From the NCBI GenBank assembly GCA_963788145.1, contig CAWBFQ010000003.1, positions 558,001 through 622,000 on the forward strand: a DNA stretch of 64,000 nt. The letters run 5' to 3'. This DNA is from UTCFX2 sp963788145 (GTDB lineage Bacteria > Chloroflexota > Anaerolineae > Anaerolineales > UBA4823). The notes beneath the pieces were generated by a model that saw only the letters and a program-made list of their open reading frames with translations, was not told where the DNA came from and did no database searches. The translations under genes and the position numbers were made by a program. This document shows, piece by piece, positions 1 to 8,451 of the stretch. Numbering within the stretch: the stretch's first letter is position 1; every line of letters begins with the position of its first letter.

Positions 1-93
1 GTTAATAGGCAGTTTTCAATTAGGTTATAATTGTCTCTGTTATTGATAACGAGTTCCTATACAAATCGTTACATCCCGCAAAGGGGGAACACT

Positions 94-2628
94 TTGAACC
101 CCAAAATTTCCGTCGCCTTTCGCTTTCACGGCAGTTTCTACCATTCCTACCGGGGCGATACACCCGACGAGCTGGGCTTCGGCAAGGATATCCGCATCAT
201 CCGCCATTTGATCGATACCCTCGACGAGCTGAACCGGCGCGGTATCCCGGTGCGCGGCACGTGGGATTTCGAGAATTACTTCTCGCTCGAAAAAATCATG
301 CCTGCCCACTGCCCGGAGCTGATCGCCGGGCTGCAAAGCCGCATCCGTGACGGGGACGACGAGATGCAGCTCATGTCGTATAACAACGGGCTGATCAGCG
401 CCCACACCGCCAGGGAGTTCGAGCAGGCCATCCGGCGCGGCGTGAGCAACCCGGCCGGGTCGGGGTTGCGCGACCTGTTCGGCGACGGCTACTTCCCGAT
501 GGTGCGCCCGCAAGAGATGATGTTCACCCCGATCCACCTCAAACTCTACCCGGCCTGCGGGGTCGATTCGGTCAGCCTGTTCTATTCCGCCCTGCCCTTC
601 AACGGCTTCAGCAATTTCATCCCGCCCCTTTCGTTCGCCGAGCGCTACAACCCGCTCAGCCTGACCTACCCCGGCATCGCCGAGAGCATGACCCTGCTGC
701 CCTGCTACAACACCGGCGACCTGGCCGATCACCTCACCCTTCGGCGCTGGGTGAAGGCCATGCGCCGCCAGCAACTGCAGCTCGATCAAGCCCAGGATTT
801 GCTGCTACTGATCGACATGGACGCCGATGACGATTTCTGGGTGGGCTATGACGTCCCCATCCTGAGCAGCCGCTTCGCCACCGCCCGCGGCCTGCAAGGG
901 CTGGTCGAAAACATCCACGACCTCGATTACATCGTATTCAGCACCCCCTACACCTACCTCCAGCAGCACCCGCCGCTCAAGACCGTCACCATCGGGCAGG
1001 ATACCGCCGACGGCAGCTTCGACGGCCTTTCGAGCTGGGCCGAGAAATGGTCGAACCAGCGGATGTGGACCGGGCTGGAGCGCGCCCGCATCCTCGAATT
1101 GCAGACCCACCGCTTGCTCGAGAGCGAAACCCTGCCGCAGCCCGTTTTGGACTCGATCCAATCGCTGCTGGACGAATCGTTCGAAATGCGCCTGCGCATC
1201 CTCTCCACCACCCATTTCGGCATGGCGGCCCCGGTCTTGAACCTGACTCGCGAAGGCGTGGGGCGCGACCTGGTTCTGCGGGCGGTGGAGACCGCCGCCG
1301 CCGCTTTCGAGCAGGCCCGCCGCGCAACGCCGCCCGTTGCCCTCGACGCGCAACCCTGTTTCGCCCTGCTGGATTACCCGCGCGGCGATTCGACCGGGCT
1401 GATCTACTACCCGCCGCGCCCATCCCGCGCCCTGGCGCGCCTGCCCTTGCGCGCGAGCGCCCCGGCGCAGTTCACCCTGCGCGCTGGAACCGGGCGGGCC
1501 ATCCCCTCCGCCGCGCTGCCTGGCCCATCCGGGCGCCAGCTGCTCTTCGTCGATTCGTTCGACCCGGCCGAGCGCAAGCTGTATCGGATCGAGGCGGGTG
1601 GGCCGCATGCCGCTCCCGCCGCGCCGGTGATCGTGCAGCCGAACTTCCTCGAGAACGAGCGCCTGCGCCTGCGCTTCGACAGCCTGGGCTGGCTGACCGG
1701 CGTGCGGTTGGACGGGCAGGATTTCTCGTCCGGCCGTTTCCTCTCCAGCGGCGTGACCTATGCCGGGGAGACTTACGCGGTCGAGCGCTGGGTGGAGGCC
1801 GAATCGCTCGCCCTGGGCGTGGTCGGGCTGAAGCGCATGCGCGCCGAAGTCACGCTGCCGGGCGGCTACCCGCTCCGCTTTGAGCGTGAAATCCTGCTGG
1901 CGGCCGGGCTGCCCTACATCTACGTCACCATGAAGGTGGAGTACCCACACACGCCGCACAAGGGCTATTCGCGCGGCAAGGCGCAGCGGCTGCAGCAGAC
2001 CTGGGACGCCTCCTGGCAGGAGGTTATGCCGTGCGAAATCCGCCCCGACCTGGCGGGCGAGGCGGGTAGCCCGCTGCGGGTGTGGAAGCACAATTATTGC
2101 GATCACGTCAGCACGTTCAGCCTGGATTACGGGCGCTACTCGAAAAACGTCGAGCTGAACAGCGTGAACAACCAGATCACCCACGCCTGGACGGCGGTCT
2201 CGGACGGTTTGCGCGGGCTGCTGGTGGCCCAAAACGCGGACATCGCCAGCGGGATGGCTTTTTGCCCGCTGCGCACCCGCCTGGGTGGGGAGCGGATGCG
2301 CCTGCTGCTCAACCCGTTCGGCAGCTATTCCGGGCGGCAATACCGCTACGCCAGCGCCGATACCGGGCTGGGCAACCTGCTCGCTGTCACCTTCTCGGCC
2401 TCCGATCACATCAACCCGTACGCGCCATCATACAATGGAAGAACACAGGAATTCAGCCTGTTGATCGCCCTATATTGCGGCGACGCCCCCCCGCAGGAAG
2501 TCCAACACGACGCGGAAGCGTATGCCTACCCGTTCCTGGTTTTGAATGACGATGTGTGCATCGCCGCCCCGCCGCACCGCAGTTGGGATGGCCGCGGCCT
2601 GGGGGAGGCCTTGCCCGACATCGGCTAA
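94..2628 (+). CDS. Putative glycoside hydrolase (GH38/GH57-like barrel)
   Basis: A protein of about 844 residues. The first ~330 residues read like the catalytic barrel of the GH38/GH57/polysaccharide-deacetylase superfamily, with strand ends such as ISVAFRFHGSF near the start and LLLIDMDADDDF about residue 240. A long C-terminal beta-rich part follows, as in large glycosidases of this group. No signal peptide is visible, so it probably acts in the cytoplasm on an imported oligosaccharide, which fits the sugar transporter 58 bases downstream. An in-frame TTG at 31 is also open, but AAGGGGG at 81-87 is placed correctly for the TTG at 94, and residues upstream look non-conserved. Substrate cannot be told; family assignment is by resemblance only. 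Confidence 0.6.
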   Translation: MNPKISVAFRFHGSFYHSYRGDTPDELGFGKDIRIIRHLIDTLDELNRRGIPVRGTWDFENYFSLEKIMPAHCPELIAGLQSRIRDGDDEMQLMSYNNGLISAHTAREFEQAIRRGVSNPAGSGLRDLFGDGYFPMVRPQEMMFTPIHLKLYPACGVDSVSLFYSALPFNGFSNFIPPLSFAERYNPLSLTYPGIAESMTLLPCYNTGDLADHLTLRRWVKAMRRQQLQLDQAQDLLLLIDMDADDDFWVGYDVPILSSRFATARGLQGLVENIHDLDYIVFSTPYTYLQQHPPLKTVTIGQDTADGSFDGLSSWAEKWSNQRMWTGLERARILELQTHRLLESETLPQPVLDSIQSLLDESFEMRLRILSTTHFGMAAPVLNLTREGVGRDLVLRAVETAAAAFEQARRATPPVALDAQPCFALLDYPRGDSTGLIYYPPRPSRALARLPLRASAPAQFTLRAGTGRAIPSAALPGPSGRQLLFVDSFDPAERKLYRIEAGGPHAAPAAPVIVQPNFLENERLRLRFDSLGWLTGVRLDGQDFSSGRFLSSGVTYAGETYAVERWVEAESLALGVVGLKRMRAEVTLPGGYPLRFEREILLAAGLPYIYVTMKVEYPHTPHKGYSRGKAQRLQQTWDASWQEVMPCEIRPDLAGEAGSPLRVWKHNYCDHVSTFSLDYGRYSKNVELNSVNNQITHAWTAVSDGLRGLLVAQNADIASGMAFCPLRTRLGGERMRLLLNPFGSYSGRQYRYASADTGLGNLLAVTFSASDHINPYAPSYNGRTQEFSLLIALYCGDAPPQEVQHDAEAYAYPFLVLNDDVCIAAPPHRSWDGRGLGEALPDIG

Positions 2629-2686
2629 CGCGCGCCGGGGTTGGACTGATTTGGGCTTGAATTCATATTCGATTAAGGAGAGGATG

Positions 2687-4102
2687 ATGACCACCGTTAC
2701 TGCCCCGCAAAAGCTGCATTGGTACGACCATTTTTTCATCAATATCAACTGGTTTGCGCTGATGCTGCGCACGCAGGTGCTGGCCGGGCTGCTGGTCCCG
2801 CTGCTGGTGCAGGAATTCGTCGGCGAGGCGCAGAAAGGTTCCTATTTCGGCACCATTCGGCTATGGGCGCTGATGCTGGCGGTGCTCTCGCAGGCGCTCT
2901 TCGGCCTGCTCAGCGACCGCTCGCGCTCGAAGTGGGGCCGCCGCCGCCCGTTCATCTTCGCCGGCACGCTGTTCGAAGCGGTGATCATCCTGAGCATGGC
3001 CTGGATCTCCGGGCTGAGCGGGATGAACGGCTACACCATCCTGTTCGTCGCCTACCTGGTTTCGATGTTCTCCGCTAACCTGTCGCAGGCCGGGACGCAG
3101 GGCTTGATCCCGGATGTCGTCCCGCAAGAGAAGCGCGGCATCAGTTCCGGCGTGAAGATGCTGCTGGAGATCCCGCTTCCGCTGGTGCTGGTCGGGCTGG
3201 TGATCGCTCCGATGGTGAGCAAGGGGGAGATCCTGACCGCCATCCTGGTGACGGTGGGGACGATGATCGTTTGCATGGCGCTGACCATGCTGGTGCGCGA
3301 GAAGCCGCTCCAGACCGACCCCGGCCGGCTGGACTGGAGGCCGGTCATCGGGCTGGGCTTGATGACTGCGGTCTTCCTGCTGGTCATCCTGGGGCTGGGG
3401 CAGGCGGTGAAATGGCTGATCGGCTCGATGGGCGAGGCTTCACGCTGGACGTATGGGCTGATCGGTGTGCTGGCGATGTCGGCCGCGGTGATGGTGGGCA
3501 TCTTCGCCAGCCTGGCGGTGCACCTGGATAGCGCCGTGCGCAAGAATACGGCGTTCATCTGGTTTGTGATTTCGCGGCTGGCAGCGCTAACCGCGGTCAA
3601 TAATATCGCCGTCTTTCTGCTCTATTTCATGCAAGAGAAATTCGACCTGCCCACCAGCGAGGCGGTGGAGCTGGCCGGGCTGCTGCCGATGGTGTTGGGC
3701 GGGTTTGTGATCATCTTCGGGTTGATCGCCGGGTGGCTTTCCGACCGCTACAACCGCAAGATGCTGACCGCCCTGAGCGGCGTGATCGGCGCGGTCGGCG
3801 TGGCGGTGATGATCCTGGGGCCGAATATCCCGATGATGTACGTGGCTGCCGCGGTGATCGGGCTGGCCTATGCGCTCTTCAACGTGGCTTCGTGGGCGCT
3901 GGGGACCGACATCATCCCGAAGGAGCGGGCGGGCGAATTCCTCGGGCTGCAAAACCTGGCCGGGGCGGGCGCGGGCGCGATCGGCGCCTACATCGGCGGC
4001 GTGATCGCCGACCAGTCGGGCTACATCCTGATGATGGCGATGTTCGCGGCCATGTTCCTGCTCTCGGCGGTGGCGACGCTGTTTATCAAGGTGAAGAAGT
4101 AG
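2687..4102 (+). CDS. MFS sugar/cation symporter (SLC45/GPH-like)
   Basis: A 12-TM major facilitator of about 471 residues. The loop between TM2 and TM3 carries LSDRSRSKWGRRRPF, the form of the MFS signature seen in sucrose/SLC45-type and glycoside-pentoside-hexuronide transporters; a second copy, GWLSDRYNRK, sits in the second half (about residue 350). It should import a sugar or glycoside with H+ or Na+. AAGGAG at 2675-2680 favours the ATG at 2687 (an ATG at 2684 overlaps it). The reading frame is open further upstream but overlaps the hydrolase gene, so the long form is rejected. Likely in one operon with the upstream hydrolase; a strong hairpin follows the stop. Confidence 0.85.
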   Translation: MTTVTAPQKLHWYDHFFININWFALMLRTQVLAGLLVPLLVQEFVGEAQKGSYFGTIRLWALMLAVLSQALFGLLSDRSRSKWGRRRPFIFAGTLFEAVIILSMAWISGLSGMNGYTILFVAYLVSMFSANLSQAGTQGLIPDVVPQEKRGISSGVKMLLEIPLPLVLVGLVIAPMVSKGEILTAILVTVGTMIVCMALTMLVREKPLQTDPGRLDWRPVIGLGLMTAVFLLVILGLGQAVKWLIGSMGEASRWTYGLIGVLAMSAAVMVGIFASLAVHLDSAVRKNTAFIWFVISRLAALTAVNNIAVFLLYFMQEKFDLPTSEAVELAGLLPMVLGGFVIIFGLIAGWLSDRYNRKMLTALSGVIGAVGVAVMILGPNIPMMYVAAAVIGLAYALFNVASWALGTDIIPKERAGEFLGLQNLAGAGAGAIGAYIGGVIADQSGYILMMAMFAAMFLLSAVATLFIKVKK

Positions 4103-4114
4103 ATGGATTCGCAG

Positions 4115-4143
4115 ACCTCCGAGTTCTCGCAGAACTCGGAGGT
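4115..4143 (+). terminator. Perfect 13-bp hairpin after the transporter gene
   Basis: ACCTCCGAGTTCT (4115-4127) and its exact reverse complement (4131-4143) flank a 3-base loop, 12 bases past the transporter stop. Only a short TTT follows, so it may stop transcription or simply protect the 3' end. It could also be the first unit of the palindrome cluster that follows. Confidence 0.55.
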
Positions 4144-4158
4144 TTCGATGGCAGTTGA

Positions 4159-4267
4159 CCCGGAGATTAATCTCCGGGCTACATCCTGCCTCGCCGGATC
4201 AATCCGGCTGACAGCCGGAACTCGCTTCAGCGGGTGGCTGCCTTTGTAGACGGGGGATTCATCCCCC
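4159..4267. repeat. Cluster of REP-like palindromes
   Basis: Several inverted repeats lie back to back: a perfect 20-base palindrome at 4159-4178 (CCCGGAGATT and its complement), GCCGGAT/ATCCGGC at 4193-4208, an overlapping CCGGCT/AGCCGG at 4204-4218, an imperfect ACTCGCT/AGCGGGT near 4220-4236, and GGGGGAT/ATCCCCC at 4252-4267. Each hairpin has a 0-4 base loop. The arrangement is like repetitive extragenic palindromes mobilised by REP-associated (Y1) transposases; no such transposase is in this window and no second copy was seen. The stretch 4103-4352 holds nothing else that looks coding. Confidence 0.55.
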
Positions 4268-4352
4268 GGACGGCCTAAATTGTGGTTCACCGACCTACAA
4301 TTGCCGCCTTGATTAGACATCTAATTAAGTGTCAGATTGCCAATCGGCGTAA

Positions 4353-4646
4353 TCAATGGATTGGTACATTCGAAAATGGCCCATTAATTGAGATAAAAAT
4401 CATCAACACACAAACAATTAAAATGAATAAAGTTACGATTCTTGCCATTGTTATGTCAAAACTTGGATACCGATGCAGGAGTTGAATCCACGGCTGTATT
4501 AATCTAAGCAACACGCTTCCATTCAGATTATCTCGACGATTATTAACAAAATCGATATAAAGATTAGGTTTTAACCAACATACAAACATAAGTGGTAATG
4601 TATAGATTAATACTATTACTGAAACTAGAAACGTCGTAATATTCAT
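4353..4646 (-). CDS. Small two-TM membrane protein
   Basis: 97 residues with two hydrophobic helices (about 4-24 and 68-88) flanking a basic, aromatic loop (VNNRRDNLNG, PWIQLLHRYPSF). No family is recognised. No clear ribosome site precedes the ATG. Composition is AT-rich compared with the hydrolase and transporter to the left. The pattern TM-loop-TM with a conserved-looking aromatic loop argues that it is real, but support is only moderate. Confidence 0.45.
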   Translation of the reverse strand: MNITTFLVSVIVLIYTLPLMFVCWLKPNLYIDFVNNRRDNLNGSVLLRLIQPWIQLLHRYPSFDITMARIVTLFILIVCVLMIFISINGPFSNVPIH

Positions 4647-5017
4647 GAAGTTAACGGTTATCGAATATCATCCAGGACCATAAAACAGTAATTCCAATCT
4701 GTGGTGAATTTGTTTCTAATTCTCTCTCCCTCATCCCAGGCCACCTGATCGGGGGATCAATATCAGCACGATCACATTTGGAGCGAGTGGATGGGAGTGT
4801 TCCCTGCGTCCAGTTAAACCATCCTCGAATTTTCTGTGCTCACCCAGTGACGTTGACGGAGATGGCTTGGTTGATCTGGTTTGCAGCTTTAAATCCCCTT
4901 GACAGGTTTTTTATGCCAGAGTACGCGAGGTATTTTACACGGCTTGTTGATAAATGGGGCCTGGTTCGTCGGCGCTGATTTGGTTGCACCAACCCCGTGT
5001 CCTTGACTCCAGCAGAT
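4647..5017. other. Intergenic stretch without a supported gene
   Basis: About 370 bases between the small membrane protein and the tspO-like gene. The only open frame (4778-4978, plus strand, 66 codons) has no ribosome site, no recognisable family and sits where minus-strand transcripts should end. No convincing hairpin or promoter was found. Confidence 0.5.
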
Positions 5018-5797
5018 TTATGGCCTTATTGTTGGTCCTGACTTAGTTTGAGGTGATTGAAAACTAAACGAAGCTACGAGGGTAAGCGCCACTAACCCAA
5101 AGATGATCCATGTGGGGAGCGCGACCGCAGCGATGTCAGAGAACTTGACCGAAATCCCTGCCAGAGCCCACAGGATCACCAGTGAATATGCCAGGTCGCG
5201 GCGGGTGATAATCATAAGCGCTGTAATCACGAATACCACAATCAGAACAATCGCCATCCAAATTTCGGGAGCAATCCCGAATCCGTTCCAGTTGAGATAA
5301 TCCAGCAAGGTTGTCACATTTGCAACGGTGGCGACTGTAATCCAGCCCAGGTAGATGCTAAAGGGCAATTGGGCAGCCCATCTCTCCCCGGAAGAGACGT
5401 TTGTTCGGCCAATCTCGAGATGCAGGTAGGTGATGATGAGCGTGACGAGCAGAACCAGCATCACGACTAGAGTTAGCAGAAATTGCTGGTAATGCCACAA
5501 AAAGATCCAGGCGATGTTGGCCAATCCACCCAGACTGATCCACCAGCCGCTGGCTCGCAGGCGCGGATTCTCTCGTTGAGAAGGCAGTGCTTGAAAGGCG
5601 GCAAATGCAATCAATCCCAGATAAATCAGTCCCCAGATCGAAAAGACATATCCCGCTGGAACGAAATATACATAGAAACTATCGGAAATCTGCCCAGTGT
5701 TCAAGCTGTTGAGAGGCAACGCATTGGCTAACACGTTGATGACAAGTGTGGCGCATACAGTCAGGATTATTGTTATTTGGCGTAAACGATCATTCAT
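5018..5797 (-). CDS. TspO/MBR-like tryptophan-rich membrane protein
   Basis: 259 residues, about seven or eight TM helices, with aromatic-rich segments typical of the long bacterial TspO/MBR-type proteins (PAGYVFSIWGLIYLGL about 48-63; PFSIYLGWITVATVAN about 150-165). TspO proteins bind porphyrins or related ligands in the membrane; the function of the long versions is not settled. Its ATG lies inside the end of the SRPBCC gene (8-base overlap), so the two are translationally coupled in an operon of three genes. It is the last gene of that operon. Confidence 0.75.
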   Translation of the reverse strand: MNDRLRQITIILTVCATLVINVLANALPLNSLNTGQISDSFYVYFVPAGYVFSIWGLIYLGLIAFAAFQALPSQRENPRLRASGWWISLGGLANIAWIFLWHYQQFLLTLVVMLVLLVTLIITYLHLEIGRTNVSSGERWAAQLPFSIYLGWITVATVANVTTLLDYLNWNGFGIAPEIWMAIVLIVVFVITALMIITRRDLAYSLVILWALAGISVKFSDIAAVALPTWIIFGLVALTLVASFSFQSPQTKSGPTIRP

Positions 5798-6236
5798 GAT
5801 TGATCTCCAACTCGACTTTGGCTTTTAGATTTTTTAGTGTTGCTTCCAGTGATTTTCCAAGAAAATTCGGATCGAATATTCTCATCAGCCGGGTAAGCCA
5901 GCCAGATAGGGATTCTTCTGTGATGACTCGGGTGTCGTTGCCCTGAGCTTCGAAGATCCAATTGTGGATCGCTTTCATACCTATCGAGTTGCCCGTCCAA
6001 CCTATACTTTGATATGGCTCGAAGGTATGCAACTTCGAGACGATATTCAAACCTTTTGCCTTCCAGTGAAAAACGGCGCCCACGATGAGAGAACCATCCA
6101 ATTTGGCAGAGGTGATGTCGGGTTGCCATTCTGGCCAGCGCTCGATGTCGGTTTGGACCTCCCATACTTTCTCAACGGGCGCGTGAATATGGATTTCCTT
6201 GCGAGCGGACATAGGGGCGTCTAGATCGATATTCAT
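5790..6236 (-). CDS. SRPBCC (START/polyketide-cyclase-like) protein
   Basis: 148 residues with the SRPBCC fold pattern: an initial strand (EIHIHAPVEKVWEVQTD), the WPEWQPDI turn about residue 33, a central hydrophobic strand region, and the long C-terminal helix (about 120-145). These proteins bind hydrophobic ligands in a deep pocket. The first ATG overlaps the stop of the DUF2568 gene (4 bases); a second in-frame ATG eight codons later (6212) is an alternative start. Ligand unknown. Confidence 0.8.
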   Translation of the reverse strand: MNIDLDAPMSARKEIHIHAPVEKVWEVQTDIERWPEWQPDITSAKLDGSLIVGAVFHWKAKGLNIVSKLHTFEPYQSIGWTGNSIGMKAIHNWIFEAQGNDTRVITEESLSGWLTRLMRIFDPNFLGKSLEATLKNLKAKVELEINHE

Positions 6237-6574
6237 GATTGCTTCCAGATGACCATCAGAATTTTGTTGAGAATATACGACAATCCAAAAGCAACTGTGT
6301 ACGCTGATTTAGCTGTGCTATACAATGCCCATGCCGCCAATCCAAAGATGACTATTTCCAGTAGCGATAACCAGGGTTGTTGCAGGCGCATGGCTGATTT
6401 AGGGGCAAGTAAGATACCCCAAATCACGGCAAACACAAGTGGACTGCCAATCCCCATAACAGTTTTTAGGATGCCTGTCCCTCCGGTTTTGATTCCCCAG
6501 TAGCTGAAGATGATAAGAATGCAAATCTCCAGCAGGAATCGCATGATCAGGTTCAGCGTTTTAATTGCATCCAT
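6233..6574 (-). CDS. DUF2568 (YrdB-like) membrane protein
   Basis: 113 residues with four predicted TM helices. The opening LNLIMRFLLEICILIIFSYW and the WGILLAPKS segment about residue 51 match the DUF2568/YrdB family, whose role is unknown. It is the first gene of a three-gene operon with SRPBCC and TspO-like partners. There is no Shine-Dalgarno sequence; instead a TAGAAT box lies 7 bases before the ATG, suggesting a leaderless transcript. Confidence 0.75.
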   Translation of the reverse strand: MDAIKTLNLIMRFLLEICILIIFSYWGIKTGGTGILKTVMGIGSPLVFAVIWGILLAPKSAMRLQQPWLSLLEIVIFGLAAWALYSTAKSAYTVAFGLSYILNKILMVIWKQS

Positions 6575-6581
6575 ATTATCT

Positions 6582-6587
6582 ATTCTA
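6582..6587 (-). promoter_or_regulatory. Candidate -10 box for the DUF2568 operon
   Basis: On the minus strand TAGAAT is followed by 7 bases and then the ATG of the DUF2568 gene. Transcription would begin at or next to the start codon. No good -35 hexamer is evident. The rest of 6575-6855 holds no supported gene. Confidence 0.35.
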
Positions 6588-6855
6588 TCATGATTGGTTT
6601 AGAGCGAATGCTCAACGAATACGATGACCGGTAGCCATAGAATCAATCACATCTATTATCTGGGGCTTCAGCAAGAGGATGATGGTGACAAAAGGTGAAT
6701 ACGGTAATCAGATCGTGCTCAACTTTGATCAATAATAATAACCGCATTAAAAATTTCAGCAGCAGAATTCTAGGCCTGCTGCTGGTGGGTGGATGTTTAT
6801 TGATTTGTCTGAAGTTTGCCGGATTTCGGATTGTTAAATTGCGTATAGGTATTAT

Positions 6856-7554
6856 TTATTTGGCATCGGGAAGGCGCGCTTCCAACTCATCGGCTCGGTG
6901 GTGGGATTCGGCCCATTGTGAAAGTCGGTAGTAATGCAGCGCTTGCGAGAAGTCGCCAGTTTCCTCGAAGATGCGCCCGGCGTTGACGCAGCCGTTCGAG
7001 CCAGGATCGCCGTGGTGACAGCATTCAACATAGGCTCCACGAGCCTCGAGAGGGTCCGGGCCGTTGAGCAGATAGCCCAGGCGGCACCAGGTGAGCGCGT
7101 CGCGCGGGTTGAGGGCGACCGTTTGGCGGTAGGCCGAGATGGCCTGGGTCTTGTCGCCGGACTGGCTGAGCGCCTCGCCCAGCCAAAACCAGGCGGCGGA
7201 GCGGTAGGGGTAGCGCTGAACGGCCAGAGAGGCCAAAGTTGGATTGAGCGGCTGAGCGGCATGGACCAGGTCAAGAGCGGCTAAGTCATCGGATGCAAGG
7301 AAACTGAAGAGGTGGGCCTGGTAGAGGTCCAGATCGGGGATGCGGGAAGCGAGTATTGCCTTCTGCCAGATTGCCCGAGCAGAGGTTGAATTTGCAGCGG
7401 ACTGATACGCTTGCTCAATATCTCGGCTGTGGAGCAGGGAGCGGACGACAGTGAGAGAGAGCAGGTTTCGGCGGAGCATGGAAGAGCTTAGCAGGCTCAA
7501 GAGGATGACACCGCAGAAAATAAGGATGATAACGAAGATAGGTTTTCTTATCAC
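6856..7554 (-). CDS. Membrane-anchored TPR protein
   Basis: About 232 residues from the GTG at 7554. It begins with a short basic stretch and one TM helix (IFVIILIFCGVILLSL), then repeats of TPR type; the clearest are about 123-180 (AAWFWLGEALSQSGDKTQAI and RQTVALNPRDALTWCRLGYL) and a last one ending FSQALHYYRLSQ. It probably holds a protein partner at the outer face of the membrane. The frame is open to an ATG at 7698, but that start lies 85 bases inside the methyltransferase gene and adds a non-TPR, non-membrane stretch, so the GTG just before the TM helix is preferred. Role in the polysaccharide island unknown. Confidence 0.65.
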   Translation of the reverse strand: MIRKPIFVIILIFCGVILLSLLSSSMLRRNLLSLTVVRSLLHSRDIEQAYQSAANSTSARAIWQKAILASRIPDLDLYQAHLFSFLASDDLAALDLVHAAQPLNPTLASLAVQRYPYRSAAWFWLGEALSQSGDKTQAISAYRQTVALNPRDALTWCRLGYLLNGPDPLEARGAYVECCHHGDPGSNGCVNAGRIFEETGDFSQALHYYRLSQWAESHHRADELEARLPDAK

Positions 7555-7613
7555 AATTTTTGGGGGCGTGGATGTTTGGATTTCTTTCGCTATGCTTTGA
7601 GTATCGCAGTGAA

Positions 7614-8312
7614 TTACGAATGGTCCGGTTTCTGGATGGCCGCCAGGTAATGGGTGTTGAATATCCCCAGGCTTTCGAGGAATAGCGCTAATGGCCATGA
7701 GATCGGGGCGATCCGGCGGGTAAGGGGCGGGGCGAGTGTGGTTTTGCGGAAGGTGTACTGACAGCCTGGGAAAAGGCGGTGGATCTCGGCGGGAAGGATG
7801 CCGCGCGTTTGCGGGTTGGTTGGGTTGAGCCAGAAGTCGTACCAGAGCAGCCAGCCGCCCGGTTTGAGCGCCCGTAATATTTCACGGGCCAGGTTGGCTT
7901 TCACGACATCATCCAGGATGGAGGAAAAGGCGGTGTATTGCAAGGCCAGGTCGAACTTGGCGGTGCAGAAGGGCATGTCTTGACCGTCGGCGCAGAGCAG
8001 CGGCAGATGGGGCAGCTTGTGATGCGCTTCAGTCAGCCGGTTGGGCAGCAGATCAATTCCGAAGAGCTGGGATGGCTCGGCGCAGAATCCCAGGTATTCG
8101 AGCAAGACGCCGCCCGAGCCGCAGCCAATCTCGAGGATCTGCAGCCGCTCTAATCGAACAAGCCCAAGCCGGGAGAGCAGCGCCAGGGTCGCCCGCTGCC
8201 TTTGCTGGAGGGTGAAGAGGGCAGCCGGGTTGAAGGGGGAATAGCGGTCGTCCCCGGCCAGGCGGCGGGAGCGGTCGGCGTATTCGAGGCGCAGGCGGTC
8301 AAGATCGGACAT
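7614..8312 (-). CDS. Class I SAM-dependent methyltransferase
   Basis: 232 residues. Motif I is ILEIGCGSGG (about residue 61), the acidic ligand of SAM follows at FGIDLLPNR, and FDLALQYTAFSSI and LKPGGWLLWYDFW are the post-motif strands. It should methylate a sugar, lipid or other small acceptor made by the neighbouring glycosyltransferases. First gene on the left edge of the polysaccharide island, with the TPR gene directly downstream. Confidence 0.85.
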   Translation of the reverse strand: MSDLDRLRLEYADRSRRLAGDDRYSPFNPAALFTLQQRQRATLALLSRLGLVRLERLQILEIGCGSGGVLLEYLGFCAEPSQLFGIDLLPNRLTEAHHKLPHLPLLCADGQDMPFCTAKFDLALQYTAFSSILDDVVKANLAREILRALKPGGWLLWYDFWLNPTNPQTRGILPAEIHRLFPGCQYTFRKTTLAPPLTRRIAPISWPLALFLESLGIFNTHYLAAIQKPDHS

Positions 8313-8451
8313 TGGATAATTCTACAGGTTTCACGAAACGATTAGGATGTCAATTAAGTGATAGCGAGAACTACGATTTTAGAAATATAGCAGGTCAGCG
8401 AGAAGTTAGAGCTCACGACTTGGATAGAGACCATAGATCATTCAATTAGAA

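Noticed and set aside
986..1423. Minus-strand frames across the hydrolase gene
   Set aside because: They are antisense shadows with Arg/Gly/Pro-rich content and no ribosome sites.
1047..1883. 278-codon plus-strand frame inside the hydrolase gene
   Set aside because: High-GC shadow frame rich in Arg, Ala and Pro with no domain features; the hydrolase frame itself is continuous.
4282..4485. 67-codon plus-strand frame opposite the small membrane protein
   Set aside because: It overlaps the better-supported minus-strand frame that has two clear membrane helices.
4778..4978. 66-codon plus-strand frame in the gap before the tspO-like gene
   Set aside because: No ribosome site, no family, no conserved-looking pattern, and it lies where minus-strand transcripts end.
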